NCBI RefSeq assembly: GCF_916618895.1
Contig: NZ_OU745391.1
Coordinates: 682,001-746,000 of the forward strand
From: Pseudoclavibacter sp. Marseille-Q3772
GTDB lineage: Bacteria > Actinomycetota > Actinomycetes > Actinomycetales > Microbacteriaceae
DNA length: 64,000 nucleotides
Reading direction: 5' to 3'
The notes under the pieces were generated by a model. That model saw nothing but the letters and a program-made list of their open reading frames with translations, did not search any database and was not told the DNA's origin. Of this stretch, positions 45,986-55,300 are shown piece by piece (the stretch's first letter is position 1; the number at the start of each line of letters is the position of its first letter). Both the position numbers and the translations under genes were made by a program.

Positions 45986-46110
45986 GCACGCGGGCGGGGC
46001 GGCAGGGGGCCAGCAGGCAGGGCTGGAGCGGCGGCGACTATGACAACACCAAGCCGACAGCACCCGGTGAGAGGATGCGCAACGCCGCACGCCACCGGCA
46101 TCCCCGACAC

Positions 46111-46179
46111 CAAACTGTCTCACTTTTCGGGCCATCACGACGTATATCCCCTCAAACCCGGCAAGACTGAGACAGTTCG
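46111..46179. repeat. 69-bp inverted-end repeat, copy D
   Basis: CAAACTGTCTCACTTTTCGG ... CTGAGACAGTTCG, followed by GCACGCGGG. It is closest to copy C and follows it after 125 bp, so the pair arrangement of A-B is repeated here. Confidence 0.88.
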
Positions 46180-46244
46180 GCACGCGGGCGCGGCCAGGGG
46201 TTAGCGCGGCCGGCACGCGGGCGCGGCCAGGGGTTAGCGCGGCC
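46179..46244. repeat. Perfect 33-bp tandem duplication
   Basis: Two identical 33-bp units, each starting GGCACGCGGGCG and ending TTAGCGCGGCC, directly abutting the right end of copy D. The duplicated stretch includes the flank shared by repeats C and D. Confidence 0.9.
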
Positions 46245-46300
46245 GGCAACCGGACGCGGCGGGGCTGGGGCGGCACCAGGGGCGGCACCAGGAAAACGGA

Positions 46301-46328
46301 GCTGGGCCCGGCGAAAGCCGGGCCCAGC
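46301..46328 (-). terminator. Terminator of the cydAB operon
   Basis: Perfect 12-bp stem GCTGGGCCCGGC / GCCGGGCCCAGC closed by a GAAA-type tetraloop, 16 bp beyond the cydB stop, with a T-rich minus-strand tail (TCCGTTTTCC). Confidence 0.92.
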
Positions 46329-46343
46329 CACGCCGCTAGGGAA

Positions 46344-47423
46344 CTACGCGGTGACGAGCTCGTCCGCTTCTTCAATCTCGGCACGAGCGTCAGTCGCCTC
46401 AAAGTCGACACGGCGCAAGCGCTTGCGGAACGTCCAGAACGTCCATGCCTGGTACCCAAGCACAACCGGCATGATGCATACGAATGCCCGGGTCATGATC
46501 TGCAGCGTGTTGTCGCTTGCCGAACCGTTCCAGATGGTGAGGTCTTCCCCACCCGGCGTGAGGTTGCGCATCAACGCCGGGAAGAGCGCCGCAAACAGCG
46601 ACCACACCGCAAACGCCACCGTCAGCGCACCGCCAAGGAACGCCAGGCCGTCCTTGTTCAGCAAGTTGGCAACCCACGATCCGACGAAGCACACAACCGC
46701 AACGAGGGTGAGGATCAGCCCCGGTACCGAGAAGTACGCAAGCACCGTCCAGCCAAGGAACGCAATCGCCAACACGGCAACAACCAGGCCTTCCCACTTC
46801 GCCATCGTGCGAGCACGTTCACGCAGTTCTCCATCGGTACGGCGGGTGATGAAGATCAGGCCGTGGTAGAAGAACAGCGCCAGCGTGGTCAGACCACCGA
46901 GCAGCGCGTACGGGTTAAGTAGATCAAGCAGCGTGCCCGTGTAGTTGAAGTTAAAGGTGTAGGTGAAGTTACCAACCGTTTCACTCATGGTCTCCATCGG
47001 CATACCGCGCACGATATTCGCGAACGCAGCACCCCACAGCAGCGCAGGCAGTGCTGAGCCAATGAAGATCATCCAGTCGAACTTGTCAGTCCACGCACGG
47101 CCGGTGCCCTGGTGGCGGTATTCGAACGAAACACCGCGGGCGATCAGGGCGAGCAGGATGAGGAAGAGCACCAGGTAGGCGCCAGCAAACACGGTCGAGT
47201 ACCACTCGGGGAATGCCGCGAAGAGCATGGCACCACCGGTGATAACCCAGGTTTCGTTGAGGTCCCAGATGGGGCCGATGGTGTTGATCAGGATGCGGCG
47301 GTCGGTGTCATCGCGGCTGACGAACGGCAGCGCGATACCGAGGCCGAAGTCGAAGCCATCGAGCACGAAGTACCCGATGAACATCGCGGCGATAATCCAG
47401 AACCAAATTACTTGCAGTTCCAT
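46344..47423 (-). CDS. cydB: Cytochrome bd oxidase subunit II
   Basis: A 359-residue, eight- to nine-helix subunit II: FVLDGFDFGLGIALPFV near the N-terminus, GPIWDLNETWVITGGAMLFA, and WTFRKRL near the end. It supports the haem-bearing subunit I in quinol oxidation with O2 as acceptor. The ATG overlaps the cydA stop (TAATG). A charged C-terminal tail (EIEEADELVTA) follows the last helix. Confidence 0.95.
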   Translation of the reverse strand: MELQVIWFWIIAAMFIGYFVLDGFDFGLGIALPFVSRDDTDRRILINTIGPIWDLNETWVITGGAMLFAAFPEWYSTVFAGAYLVLFLILLALIARGVSFEYRHQGTGRAWTDKFDWMIFIGSALPALLWGAAFANIVRGMPMETMSETVGNFTYTFNFNYTGTLLDLLNPYALLGGLTTLALFFYHGLIFITRRTDGELRERARTMAKWEGLVVAVLAIAFLGWTVLAYFSVPGLILTLVAVVCFVGSWVANLLNKDGLAFLGGALTVAFAVWSLFAALFPALMRNLTPGGEDLTIWNGSASDNTLQIMTRAFVCIMPVVLGYQAWTFWTFRKRLRRVDFEATDARAEIEEADELVTA

Positions 47424-48850
47424 TAGTAGACGCTCGCTTTCACCTTGACGTTTTCGACGTCGGCGACGACGCCATCCGCATCCGCACCGGGTACCGGCAT
47501 CGGATCTGACTTAATTGCCTTCAGCAGCAGCTTCACTTCAACAACTGCGAGGATGCCGTAGATCAGCGTGAAGCCGATGAGCGAGATGAGCACGCCCACC
47601 CCGGTTGCGTTGGGTGATACACCGGCTTCGGTTGGCATCAGCCGGAATACGAGCCAGGGCTGACGTCCCATTTCGGTGAAGATCCAGCCGATCAGAATGC
47701 CCCACAGCGGGAAGGTGGCACCCCAGATCGCAACGCTCCACTGCCACGGCTTCGGCTCGCGGCCCTTGCGGGTTACCCACAGGCCGACGGCAGCGATCGC
47801 CATAGCGGCGAAACCGAAGAACATCATCCAGCGGAACGACCAGTAGGTGAGCCAGATGGTCGGCGAGTAGACCATGTCTGCGCCGTACATCGATTCGTAC
47901 TGGGCCTGCAGGTCGTTAATACCGTGCACGGTTCCGCTGAAGGTGTTGGTGGCGAGGAACCCTGCCAGGTATGGGATGCGCAGCGACCAAACTTCTTCGC
48001 TACCATCGGGAGTTCCGATCGAGAACAGCGAGAGGGATGCATCCGCTCCGCTGGCCGTGTCGTACATGGCTTCGGCCGCGGCCATCTTCATAGGCTGCGT
48101 TTCGGTCATCGCGATACCAAGCGCGTGACCGGAGATCATGATGCCCACGCCCGAGATCAGCACGGTCCACAGACCGAACTGCAGCGCCGGACGGAACACT
48201 TCTTGGTGCTGTCCGCGGCGCAGGTGCCAGGCGGCGGTGGCCACGATGATGGTTCCGGCCAGCATGATGGATGCGGTCAGAGTGTGCGGCAGCTGGGTTA
48301 CAGCGACCGGGTTGGTCAGTACCGCTCCGAAGTCAACAAGCTCGGCACGTCCGGTGGTTTCGTTGAACTGGAAGCCAACCGGGTTCTGCATGAAGGCGTT
48401 GGCGACCAGGATGAAGTAGGCCGAGATCCAGGTACCGGCGACGGTGAGCCAGATGGTCGCGAGGTGCACCTTCGGCGCGAGCTTGTCCCATCCGAAAATC
48501 CACAGACCGATGAAGGTGGCTTCGAGGAAGAAGGCGACGAGACCTTCGAATGCGAGCGGTGCACCGAAGATGTCACCGACGAATCGAGAGTAGTTCGACC
48601 AGTTCATACCGAACTGGAACTCCTGCACGATACCGGTGACGATACCCATCGCGAAGTTGATCAGGAAGATCTTCCCGAAGAAGCGGGTGAGCTGCAGGTA
48701 CACGACCTTGCCGGTGCGCACCCACTGGGTCTGCCAGATCGCAACGCAAAGCACCATGCCCAGCGTGATCGGCACGAAGAGGAAGTGGTACAGCGTAGTT
48801 AGACCAAACTGCCACCGAGAGAGAACGAGGGGATCCAATAAGGCTTCCAC
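47423..48850 (-). CDS. cydA: Cytochrome bd oxidase subunit I
   Basis: A 475-residue quinol oxidase core subunit. Haem b595/d and b558 ligands sit in LYHFLFVPITLGM (His near residue 22) and SGHALGIAMTETQPMK; GRQPWLVFRLMPTEAG is the conserved region after the Q loop. The Q loop is of the short type. The start is GTG at 48850 (MEALLDPLVLSRWQFG). This high-affinity terminal oxidase works under low oxygen and resists NO or sulfide. Confidence 0.95.
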   Translation of the reverse strand: MEALLDPLVLSRWQFGLTTLYHFLFVPITLGMVLCVAIWQTQWVRTGKVVYLQLTRFFGKIFLINFAMGIVTGIVQEFQFGMNWSNYSRFVGDIFGAPLAFEGLVAFFLEATFIGLWIFGWDKLAPKVHLATIWLTVAGTWISAYFILVANAFMQNPVGFQFNETTGRAELVDFGAVLTNPVAVTQLPHTLTASIMLAGTIIVATAAWHLRRGQHQEVFRPALQFGLWTVLISGVGIMISGHALGIAMTETQPMKMAAAEAMYDTASGADASLSLFSIGTPDGSEEVWSLRIPYLAGFLATNTFSGTVHGINDLQAQYESMYGADMVYSPTIWLTYWSFRWMMFFGFAAMAIAAVGLWVTRKGREPKPWQWSVAIWGATFPLWGILIGWIFTEMGRQPWLVFRLMPTEAGVSPNATGVGVLISLIGFTLIYGILAVVEVKLLLKAIKSDPMPVPGADADGVVADVENVKVKASVY

Positions 48851-48926
48851 GGGCTTTCACCTTCAGCTGTGACGTCATGAGAGTCGCTGCAGGCCACGTT
48901 GCTTTGCCGCCTATAGCGACTCGCCC

Positions 48927-48956
48927 ATTCTATCCGCTCCCAGCGAAATCACAGAA
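48927..48956 (-). promoter_or_regulatory. Candidate cydA promoter
   Basis: On the minus strand, TTCTGT and TAGAAT are spaced by 18 nt, about 77 nt upstream of the GTG start. The gap 48851-49091 is visibly AT-richer than its surroundings. Confidence 0.45.
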
Positions 48957-48999
48957 CTATTTCAGGGTTTACAAACCAAAGCTCGACCAGGATTTTTAC

Positions 49000-49022
49000 T
49001 TCTGTGGCGAAACCACACAGAA
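49000..49022. promoter_or_regulatory. Dyad upstream of cydA (candidate redox-regulator site)
   Basis: Arms TTCTGTG and CACAGAA around a 9-nt centre, about 45 bp upstream of the putative -35. Rex operators (TTGTGAA-n4-TTCACAA) and Crp/FNR-like sites share such arms only in part, so the binder is uncertain. Confidence 0.35.
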
Positions 49023-49091
49023 ATCCAGGCACACACCCCACCACAAACCGAAAAACACATCCAAACACGCACTTCGAACTAGGCTAATCTA

Positions 49092-49796
49092 ATGCTCGCC
49101 GACACCATCGCATGGCTCATCGAGACTGTGCGAAGCCTCGATCCCGTCCTGATCGTGACGGTCGCGTTTGTCGGTATCGCGCTCGAGACGAGTCTGTTTA
49201 TTGGCTTTCTCATTCCCGGCGACGCGATCCTGATCGCCGCTTCAGCCGGCGTCGATAGTTGGGGCATGTGGCTTGCCGTCGTACTGGCCTCGGTCATCGG
49301 CGCGCTGTGCGGCGAATCGTTGGGATATCTACTCGGTCACTGGTTCGGCCCGACAATCCGCCGGTCGTGGTTCGGCCGAAAGCTCGGCGAGCGCACCTGG
49401 CGCGGCGCCGAACGGTTCGTGCAGCAACGCGGCGGCTTCGCCGTGTTCGTCTCCCGGTTCTTGCCCGTGTTGCACTCGCTCGTCCCGGTCACGGCCGGTA
49501 TGACACGGATGCGATATCGCTCCTTTATTGCGTGGACCACACCGGCATGCGCGTTATGGTCGCTGCTCTATGTCTCGGTGGGCGCGATCGCCACCGCAAG
49601 TTTCGAACGCACCGCCTCGAATCTGCACCTGGCAAGCGCCCTATTCGCGGGAGTGCTGGTCGTGTTCGTGTTAGCTACCTGGCTGGCGCGGCGATGGCTT
49701 TCGCGACGCGTCGGCATCGAGCCGGGAACCGCATCCCCCGAACCCGCTGATACTGGCACGCCTGACTCGCCCGAACCATCCAGCCGACCGAACTAG
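49092..49796 (+). CDS. DedA-family membrane protein
   Basis: A 234-residue DedA/VTT-domain protein: ETSLFIGFLIPGDAILIAAS (family motif E-x-x-x-x-x-x-x-PG[DE]), GALCGESLGYLLGHWFG and FVSRFLPVLHSLVPVTAGMTRM (family motif FxRxxPxxR-like). DedA proteins are thought to be lipid flippases or proton-linked transporters for undecaprenyl phosphate or phospholipid. There is no Shine-Dalgarno; a TAGGCT element 6 bp before the ATG suggests a leaderless transcript. It is divergent from cydA; SRAP begins 9 bp downstream. Confidence 0.9.
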   Translation: MLADTIAWLIETVRSLDPVLIVTVAFVGIALETSLFIGFLIPGDAILIAASAGVDSWGMWLAVVLASVIGALCGESLGYLLGHWFGPTIRRSWFGRKLGERTWRGAERFVQQRGGFAVFVSRFLPVLHSLVPVTAGMTRMRYRSFIAWTTPACALWSLLYVSVGAIATASFERTASNLHLASALFAGVLVVFVLATWLARRWLSRRVGIEPGTASPEPADTGTPDSPEPSSRPN

Positions 49797-49805
49797 TCTG
49801 ACCGC

Positions 49806-50534
49806 ATGTGCGGCAGGTTTGTGGTGGCGAAAGCGTCGAGTGAGCTCGCGGTCGAGCTCGATATTGACCGGGTGAGCGATGCCCCGTTCCCGCAGTCGTA
49901 CAACATTGCGCCCACCACTGCGGTTCCGGTGGTCGTGCACGCTCCCGCTCCGGAGGCAGAGATCGATGAGTTTGGTACGGCGCCGATCCGCCGGCTGGAG
50001 GTTGCCAAGTGGGGGCTTATTCCGCCCTGGGCTAAGGATGCATCGGTGGCGGTTCGTGCGTTTAACGCGCGCAGCGAGACGGCCGCGGTGAAACCGACGT
50101 TTCGCGCTGCCGTGCGCCGCCGGCGCGCAGTCATTCCCGCATCCGGCTATTACGAATGGCAACGGAGCGCGGATGGCACAAAACAGCCCTACTACGTGCA
50201 TCCCACTACCGATCGCGCGCTGTGTTTTGCGGGGCTATACGAGTGGTGGCAGTCGCCGGAGGGTGAGTGGGTGTTGTCTGCCACAATCCTCACGCGCGAT
50301 GCGCCTGCTGGCCGGATGCGCGAGCTGCACGACCGCATCCCCGTGTTCTGCGCTGCTGACGATATCGCCGAGTGGTGCGACCCGAGCATCGAGGGCAGTA
50401 ACGAGTTAGTGGCCGAGTTTGCCGAACGCAGTCTGCGACTCACGGATGAGCTCGCACTGCACCCGGTGGATCGTCGCATTGGCAATGTGCGCGCTCGCGG
50501 GCCCGAGCTCATCGAGCGGGTCTCACTCGACTAG
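49806..50534 (+). CDS. SRAP-family abasic-site-shielding protein (YedK/HMCES-like)
   Basis: A 242-residue SOS-response-associated peptidase domain protein. After Met removal Cys2 (MCGRFV) is exposed and forms the covalent bond to abasic sites in single-stranded DNA. Other conserved residues are visible: SYNIAPT, KWGLIPPWAKD, FNARSETA, GYYEWQ and LHDRIPVF (active-site His). Length is normal. It is probably co-transcribed with dedA; no SOS box is visible just upstream. It sits in a block with dnaE2 and ogt. Confidence 0.93.
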   Translation: MCGRFVVAKASSELAVELDIDRVSDAPFPQSYNIAPTTAVPVVVHAPAPEAEIDEFGTAPIRRLEVAKWGLIPPWAKDASVAVRAFNARSETAAVKPTFRAAVRRRRAVIPASGYYEWQRSADGTKQPYYVHPTTDRALCFAGLYEWWQSPEGEWVLSATILTRDAPAGRMRELHDRIPVFCAADDIAEWCDPSIEGSNELVAEFAERSLRLTDELALHPVDRRIGNVRARGPELIERVSLD

Positions 50535-50612
50535 CGCGGTGACGGTTTCGTGAACGGATGGTGTCGCAACGGTGTTCGACACCCGTCACTTCGATCGTGT
50601 AAGGATGTCCCA

Positions 50613-51827
50613 GTGAGCTCCAAACCAGACCGCCCGACGACCATCAGCCGCCTGGCACCGTTCGAGTTTGTGCGCAAATTGGCTGCCAATGCGTTCCGCG
50701 TCGAGGACGGGATCAAGGCGTGGCGGCTTTCCGGGGCCCTCAAACGCGGTGAAATCTCCGAGGTTGAGGCGTACACCGGTTATGGCACGACGGAGCAGGT
50801 TCGGGTGCTCGGCCGCGTGCAGATGCTGCCGCCGGCAATGCGCCGTGCGGGCCGGCGACGTTTTTTGGGCGTGCTGCCAGTGGGTATCAACCGCAGTCGA
50901 GAGCGGTCGGTTCGAGGTTGGCGCAGTTTTGTCCGGGTGACCGTGCCGTATTCGAAGGCGACGGTCATCATCGGTGACCAGCGTCACGAGGTCCGCGCGG
51001 ATCGCGGTGGAGTTATCGATGCAGTGCTGCCCTCGACGCTACCGGCCGGCTGGCAAACCGTTACGTTCGAGAGTGCAGACGGTCGGCTCACTAACGCGCG
51101 TGTCTTCATCACTCCGTCCGATCAGCGCGTGGGGATCGTCTCGGATATCGATGACACGGTGATGGTCACCTCGCTCCCCCGCCCCCTGCTGGCGGCGTGG
51201 AACACGTTCGTGCTGGATGAGCATGCTCGCGCGGCAGTGCCGGGTATGAACGTGCTCTACCAGCGGTTGGAGGCGAAGTTCGGTGATGAGCGCACTCCAG
51301 TGGTGTATCTCTCGACGGGGTCGTGGAATGTGGCGCCCACACTAAACCGTTTCCTTGGCCGCAATATGTACCCGTTCGGGCCGCTCCTGCTCACCGATTG
51401 GGGTCCTACGCCACAGCGGCTTTTCCGGTCAGGTACCGAACATAAGCGACAGAATCTGCGTCGCCTTCGCGAAGAGTTTCCGCAGATGAAGTGGTTGCTG
51501 ATCGGCGATGACGGTCAGCACGATGAGCAGATTTACGGTGAGTTTGCCGCGGAGTTCCCCGAATCGGTGCTGGCGATTGCTATTCGTCAACTGTCGAATA
51601 CCGAATCGGTGCTTGCCGGTGGCCGCGCCACCTCGGGATTGAAGTGGCGTTCGCGCACCAATGTGCCATGGGCCTATGCGCCCAACGGTGCAGCGCTGGT
51701 GGAAGAGCTCGCATCCATGGGCATCCTCGACCACGACGATCACGCCGATGCGCTCCAGCAGATTTCACGCGAACTTTCGAACACGCGCGTAGCGCGCCCG
51801 CTCCCGCCGTCGGTGTTAGGTGAATAA
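50613..51827 (+). CDS. DUF2183/App1-type phosphatidate phosphatase-like protein
   Basis: 404 residues with a HAD-like catalytic motif VGIVSDIDDTVM (the DxDGT-type DIDDT) and STGSWN, LIGDDGQHDEQIYGEF as the later HAD motifs; this is the domain of yeast App1 phosphatidate phosphatase. An N-terminal beta-rich region precedes it, as in bacterial DUF2183 proteins. The GTG at 50613 with AAGGA 8 nt upstream is chosen over the open frame to 50550. It is followed by a strong terminator. The substrate in bacteria is not established. Confidence 0.85.
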   Translation: MSSKPDRPTTISRLAPFEFVRKLAANAFRVEDGIKAWRLSGALKRGEISEVEAYTGYGTTEQVRVLGRVQMLPPAMRRAGRRRFLGVLPVGINRSRERSVRGWRSFVRVTVPYSKATVIIGDQRHEVRADRGGVIDAVLPSTLPAGWQTVTFESADGRLTNARVFITPSDQRVGIVSDIDDTVMVTSLPRPLLAAWNTFVLDEHARAAVPGMNVLYQRLEAKFGDERTPVVYLSTGSWNVAPTLNRFLGRNMYPFGPLLLTDWGPTPQRLFRSGTEHKRQNLRRLREEFPQMKWLLIGDDGQHDEQIYGEFAAEFPESVLAIAIRQLSNTESVLAGGRATSGLKWRSRTNVPWAYAPNGAALVEELASMGILDHDDHADALQQISRELSNTRVARPLPPSVLGE

Positions 51828-51851
51828 CAACATTCACTTCAAGCTGTACTT

Positions 51852-51884
51852 GAACCCCGTATTTCCCTGGTAAATACGGGGTTC
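51852..51884 (+). terminator. Terminator after the DUF2183 gene
   Basis: Perfect 13-bp stem GAACCCCGTATTT / AAATACGGGGTTC with a 7-nt loop and TTTC tail. Confidence 0.93.
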
Positions 51885-51975
51885 TTTCAATCTCAGACAG
51901 CCCTTACGACGCGAAATCTCGACAACGCCCCTGGTGCGACATTCGAACATGTCGTAGGCTCACCCTACATTTTAA

Positions 51976-51991
51976 TCGAACATTTATTCGA
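51976..51991. promoter_or_regulatory. SOS box of DUF6504-dnaE2
   Basis: TCGAACATTTATTCGA matches the recA SOS box pattern with a single change (ATTCGA for GTTCGA). It is 15 bp upstream of the DUF6504 start and inside an AT-rich promoter region. Confidence 0.85.
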
Positions 51992-52006
51992 TTATTGGAG
52001 GTCGTG

Positions 52007-52327
52007 ATGCTGGTGCAGGAACCCATTGATGTCGAGTGCTCTCCCAACGGTGCCCCGGTGCTGTTTCGCTGGCGCGAGGTGCCGTACAGCGTGACCAGCG
52101 CCCCCGAACCGTGGTTTGGGCGCGAAGAATGGTGGCAGTACGCACAGCGCGCTGCGCGCGGTATGCAGGTGCGGTTCGAACGCGAGTGTTGGCGAGTGGA
52201 TGCGGTCGCGCTGCGGTCGGGTGCCGCACCCGTTGACGGCAGTTTTGATCTGACGCGCATTCCGCACGGCGGATGGCTGCTCGATCAGGCGTGGAACGAC
52301 GAACTCGAATCCCAATTGTTTTGGTAG
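52007..52327 (+). CDS. DUF6504 family protein
   Basis: A 106-residue protein with EPIDVECSPNGAPVLFRWREV, YSVTSAPEPWFGREEWW and a C-terminal DLTRIPHGGWLLDQAWND. DUF6504 genes accompany imuB and dnaE2 in actinobacterial mutagenesis cassettes. The ATG at 52007 has GGAGG 5 nt upstream; a TTG reading to 51995 is less likely. It is behind an SOS box and ends 2 bp before dnaE2, so the two form a damage-inducible operon. Its function is unknown; a role in the mutasome is inferred from linkage. Confidence 0.8.
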   Translation: MLVQEPIDVECSPNGAPVLFRWREVPYSVTSAPEPWFGREEWWQYAQRAARGMQVRFERECWRVDAVALRSGAAPVDGSFDLTRIPHGGWLLDQAWNDELESQLFW

Positions 52328-52329
52328 CG

Positions 52330-55300
52330 ATGTCTGTTTTCCCGCATCTGCATGTTGCTTCCGCGCACTCCACTCACCACGGCACCACATCCCCCGAACA
52401 GCTCGTGTCGCAGGTGGCGCAGTGGGGATGTGAGTTTGCCGCGATCACCGATCGCGACGGGCTATACGGGGCGGTCCGGCATATCCGAGCATGTCTCGAA
52501 TACGGTCTCCGTCCGATAGTCGGTGTCGATCTGGCATTGGCTCCGGCCACTAGATCGCCGGTAGCTACCCACCCGGCAGCTACCGCCTTTGCTGCTGTAA
52601 CCTCGACGCATCCACCACTCGGTAGCTCGGCGGGGTCGCCGCGCGATCGTGTCACGGTCTTGACGCACGGCAATACTGCGGGTGCCGGGTGGGCGGCACT
52701 GTGTCGGCTCATTTCGGCAGCGCATGTACCTGCCCGTGGCGCTAGCCCAGCACAGCAACGCCAGCATCAGCCCGCATTACCGGTCTCGCGGTTTGCGTCG
52801 TTTGTGCGCGGCGCTGGTGATTCGCCCGCTACGGCACCGCTTGGCACCGTGTTACTCGGCCCTTGGTCGGATGTGGGTCGAGCGGTCCTGCACGGTAATG
52901 ACGATCTCGCGCGGGCCCGGCTGGCACGGTGGCACCGGGCGCTTCCCGGCGCGGTGGCGATCGAGATCGTGTGCCATCTCACCGAGCCGGGAACCGCAGC
53001 GTCGGTCCGGCATGCCGGGCGAATGCTTGCGCTCGCGAACGAGCTCGGGGTGCCTGCTGTGCTCAGTAACCAGGTGCGTTATCTCACCGCCGATGACGCG
53101 CTCACCGGTGATGTGCTCGATGCGGCAGACGCGCTGCAGCCGCTGGGGTCGTTCCCGTTACAGGCGAACGCGCAGGCATGGCTTAAACCACCCGAGCGGA
53201 TGCGGGCGCTTGCGCAGCTGGTTTCCTCGCGTTGCGGTCTTGGGTCGCGAGGCCACGAGCAGCTCTTGGCAACCACCCACGTCCTTGCCGAGCGCTGTGC
53301 GCTCGACCCGGTCACCGATCTGCACTGGCGTGAACCGAAGGTGCCTGAGGCGTCGGTGCTAGGGATCACTGACGACCCAAACACGGTGCTGCGGCAGCGC
53401 TGTCTCGCTGCGGTCCACGAACGCTTTGCCACCGCATCCAATACCGAACATCGCCGCATCACCGACCGACTCGACCACGAATTACAAACAATCTCAGGGT
53501 TTGGCTTCGCAACGTATTTCTTAACGGTTGCCGATGTTTCTGCACTCATCCACCGGCTTGGAATCCGCAATCAGGCACGCGGGTCGGGAGCTTCGAGCTT
53601 GGTGAACTACCTGTTGCGGATCTCGAATGTGAACCCGATCGAACACGACCTGGTTTTTGAGCGTTTCCTCGGCCACAAGCGTTCCACGCTGCCCGATATT
53701 GATATTGATGTTGAGTCCGCCAGACGCCACGAGGTGTATCGAGCCATTTTCAAGCGGTACGGCACCGAACGCGTCACGCTGCTCTCCATGCACTCCACGT
53801 ATCGTGCTCGTGGTGCGGCACGGGATGCGGGCCTCGCGCTAGGACTGCCCGAGTCACGGATCGACGAGATCGCCAAGTCGCTGTGGCGGCTTAGTGCGAG
53901 TCAAGTGCGCGCCGGGTTTACGCAGCGCCCCGAGCTCGCATCCCTTGCCGAACAAGCCCTCCACGATCGCGACCTCAACCTCTTACTCGATCTCGCTGAG
54001 CGGCTCGACCGACTCCCCCGCCACCGATCGATGCACCCGTGCGGGGTGCTGCTCGGCAACGCCTCACTGCTCTCAACAACGCCCGTGCAGCCCAGCGGTA
54101 TCGGGCTACCGATGAGCCAGTTCGATAAGGACGACATCGACGATATGGGGCTGCTGAAACTCGATGTCCTCGGTGTTCGGATGCAATCCTCACTCGCGTA
54201 CACGGTGGCTGAAATTGAACGCGTGCACGGTTCCCAAGCTGCGATTCGAGGCGGGTTACGTCCCGATGTTTCCTATGTTTCGGGTGGCGGGCGGATCATC
54301 ATCGATGAGATCCCAAAGACGGATGAACCCACCTTCGAGCAGATTCGTTCAACGCATACGCTCGGGATGTTTCAAATCGAGTCTCCCGGCCAGCGCGAGC
54401 TCATCGGCAAACTGCAGCCCGATGTGTATAACGACCTCATCGCCGATATTTCACTCTTTCGCCCCGGCCCCATGAAGGGCAATATGGTGACGCCGTTTTT
54501 GGATGTGAAACACGGGTATGCCAGCCCGAAGTGGCTACATCCGTCGTTCCGTTCATTCCTGCACGAGACCTACGGCGTAGTGGTCTACCACGAACAGGTG
54601 CTGCGCATCCTGCATCACTGCATGAATATTTCTCTGGCCGATGCCGACGAGCTACGCCGCAGTATGGAGAACCACACCGACGGTATCGAAGCACTCTTCC
54701 GCGCCCGAACTCGCGAAACTCTCGACGCCGACGGTGTGCGGATGTTTAGCGATGCGCAGATCGATGCCATCTGGGAGGTGCTCCGGGGCTTCGGGTCGTT
54801 CGGGTTCTGTAAGGCACATGCGGCTGCGTTCGCGCTTCCGACCTGGCAGAGTGCCTGGTTAAAAACGCACTATCCCGCCGAGTTTTTTGCGGGGTTGCTC
54901 ACGCACGATCCGGGGATGTATCCCAAGCGGCTGCTCCTAGGCGATGCTCGGAGGATGGGGGTCCCCATCCTCCCGGTTGATGTGAATATCTCAACCAGAG
55001 AGTTTGTCGTCGAACGCGTCCGAGCTACCCCACCGGGGTGTGCCACACGAGCCGGCGACCTCGGAATTCGACTTTCACTCGCCGATATCCGCGGGATCTC
55101 CGAAGCTGAAACTGCCCGCATCCTCACCGAGCGGCCATTTACCTCAGTACACGACTTCCTTCTTCGCGCCCGACCTTCTCGCATCCTGGCGGAGCGTCTC
55201 GCGCTAATCGGCGCGCTCGATACGCTCGAACCCAACGCTGCCACGCGCAGCGAGCTCGTTGCTGCCGTTCGCGCCGCACCTCGGCCAAAGCGTCGCGCTC

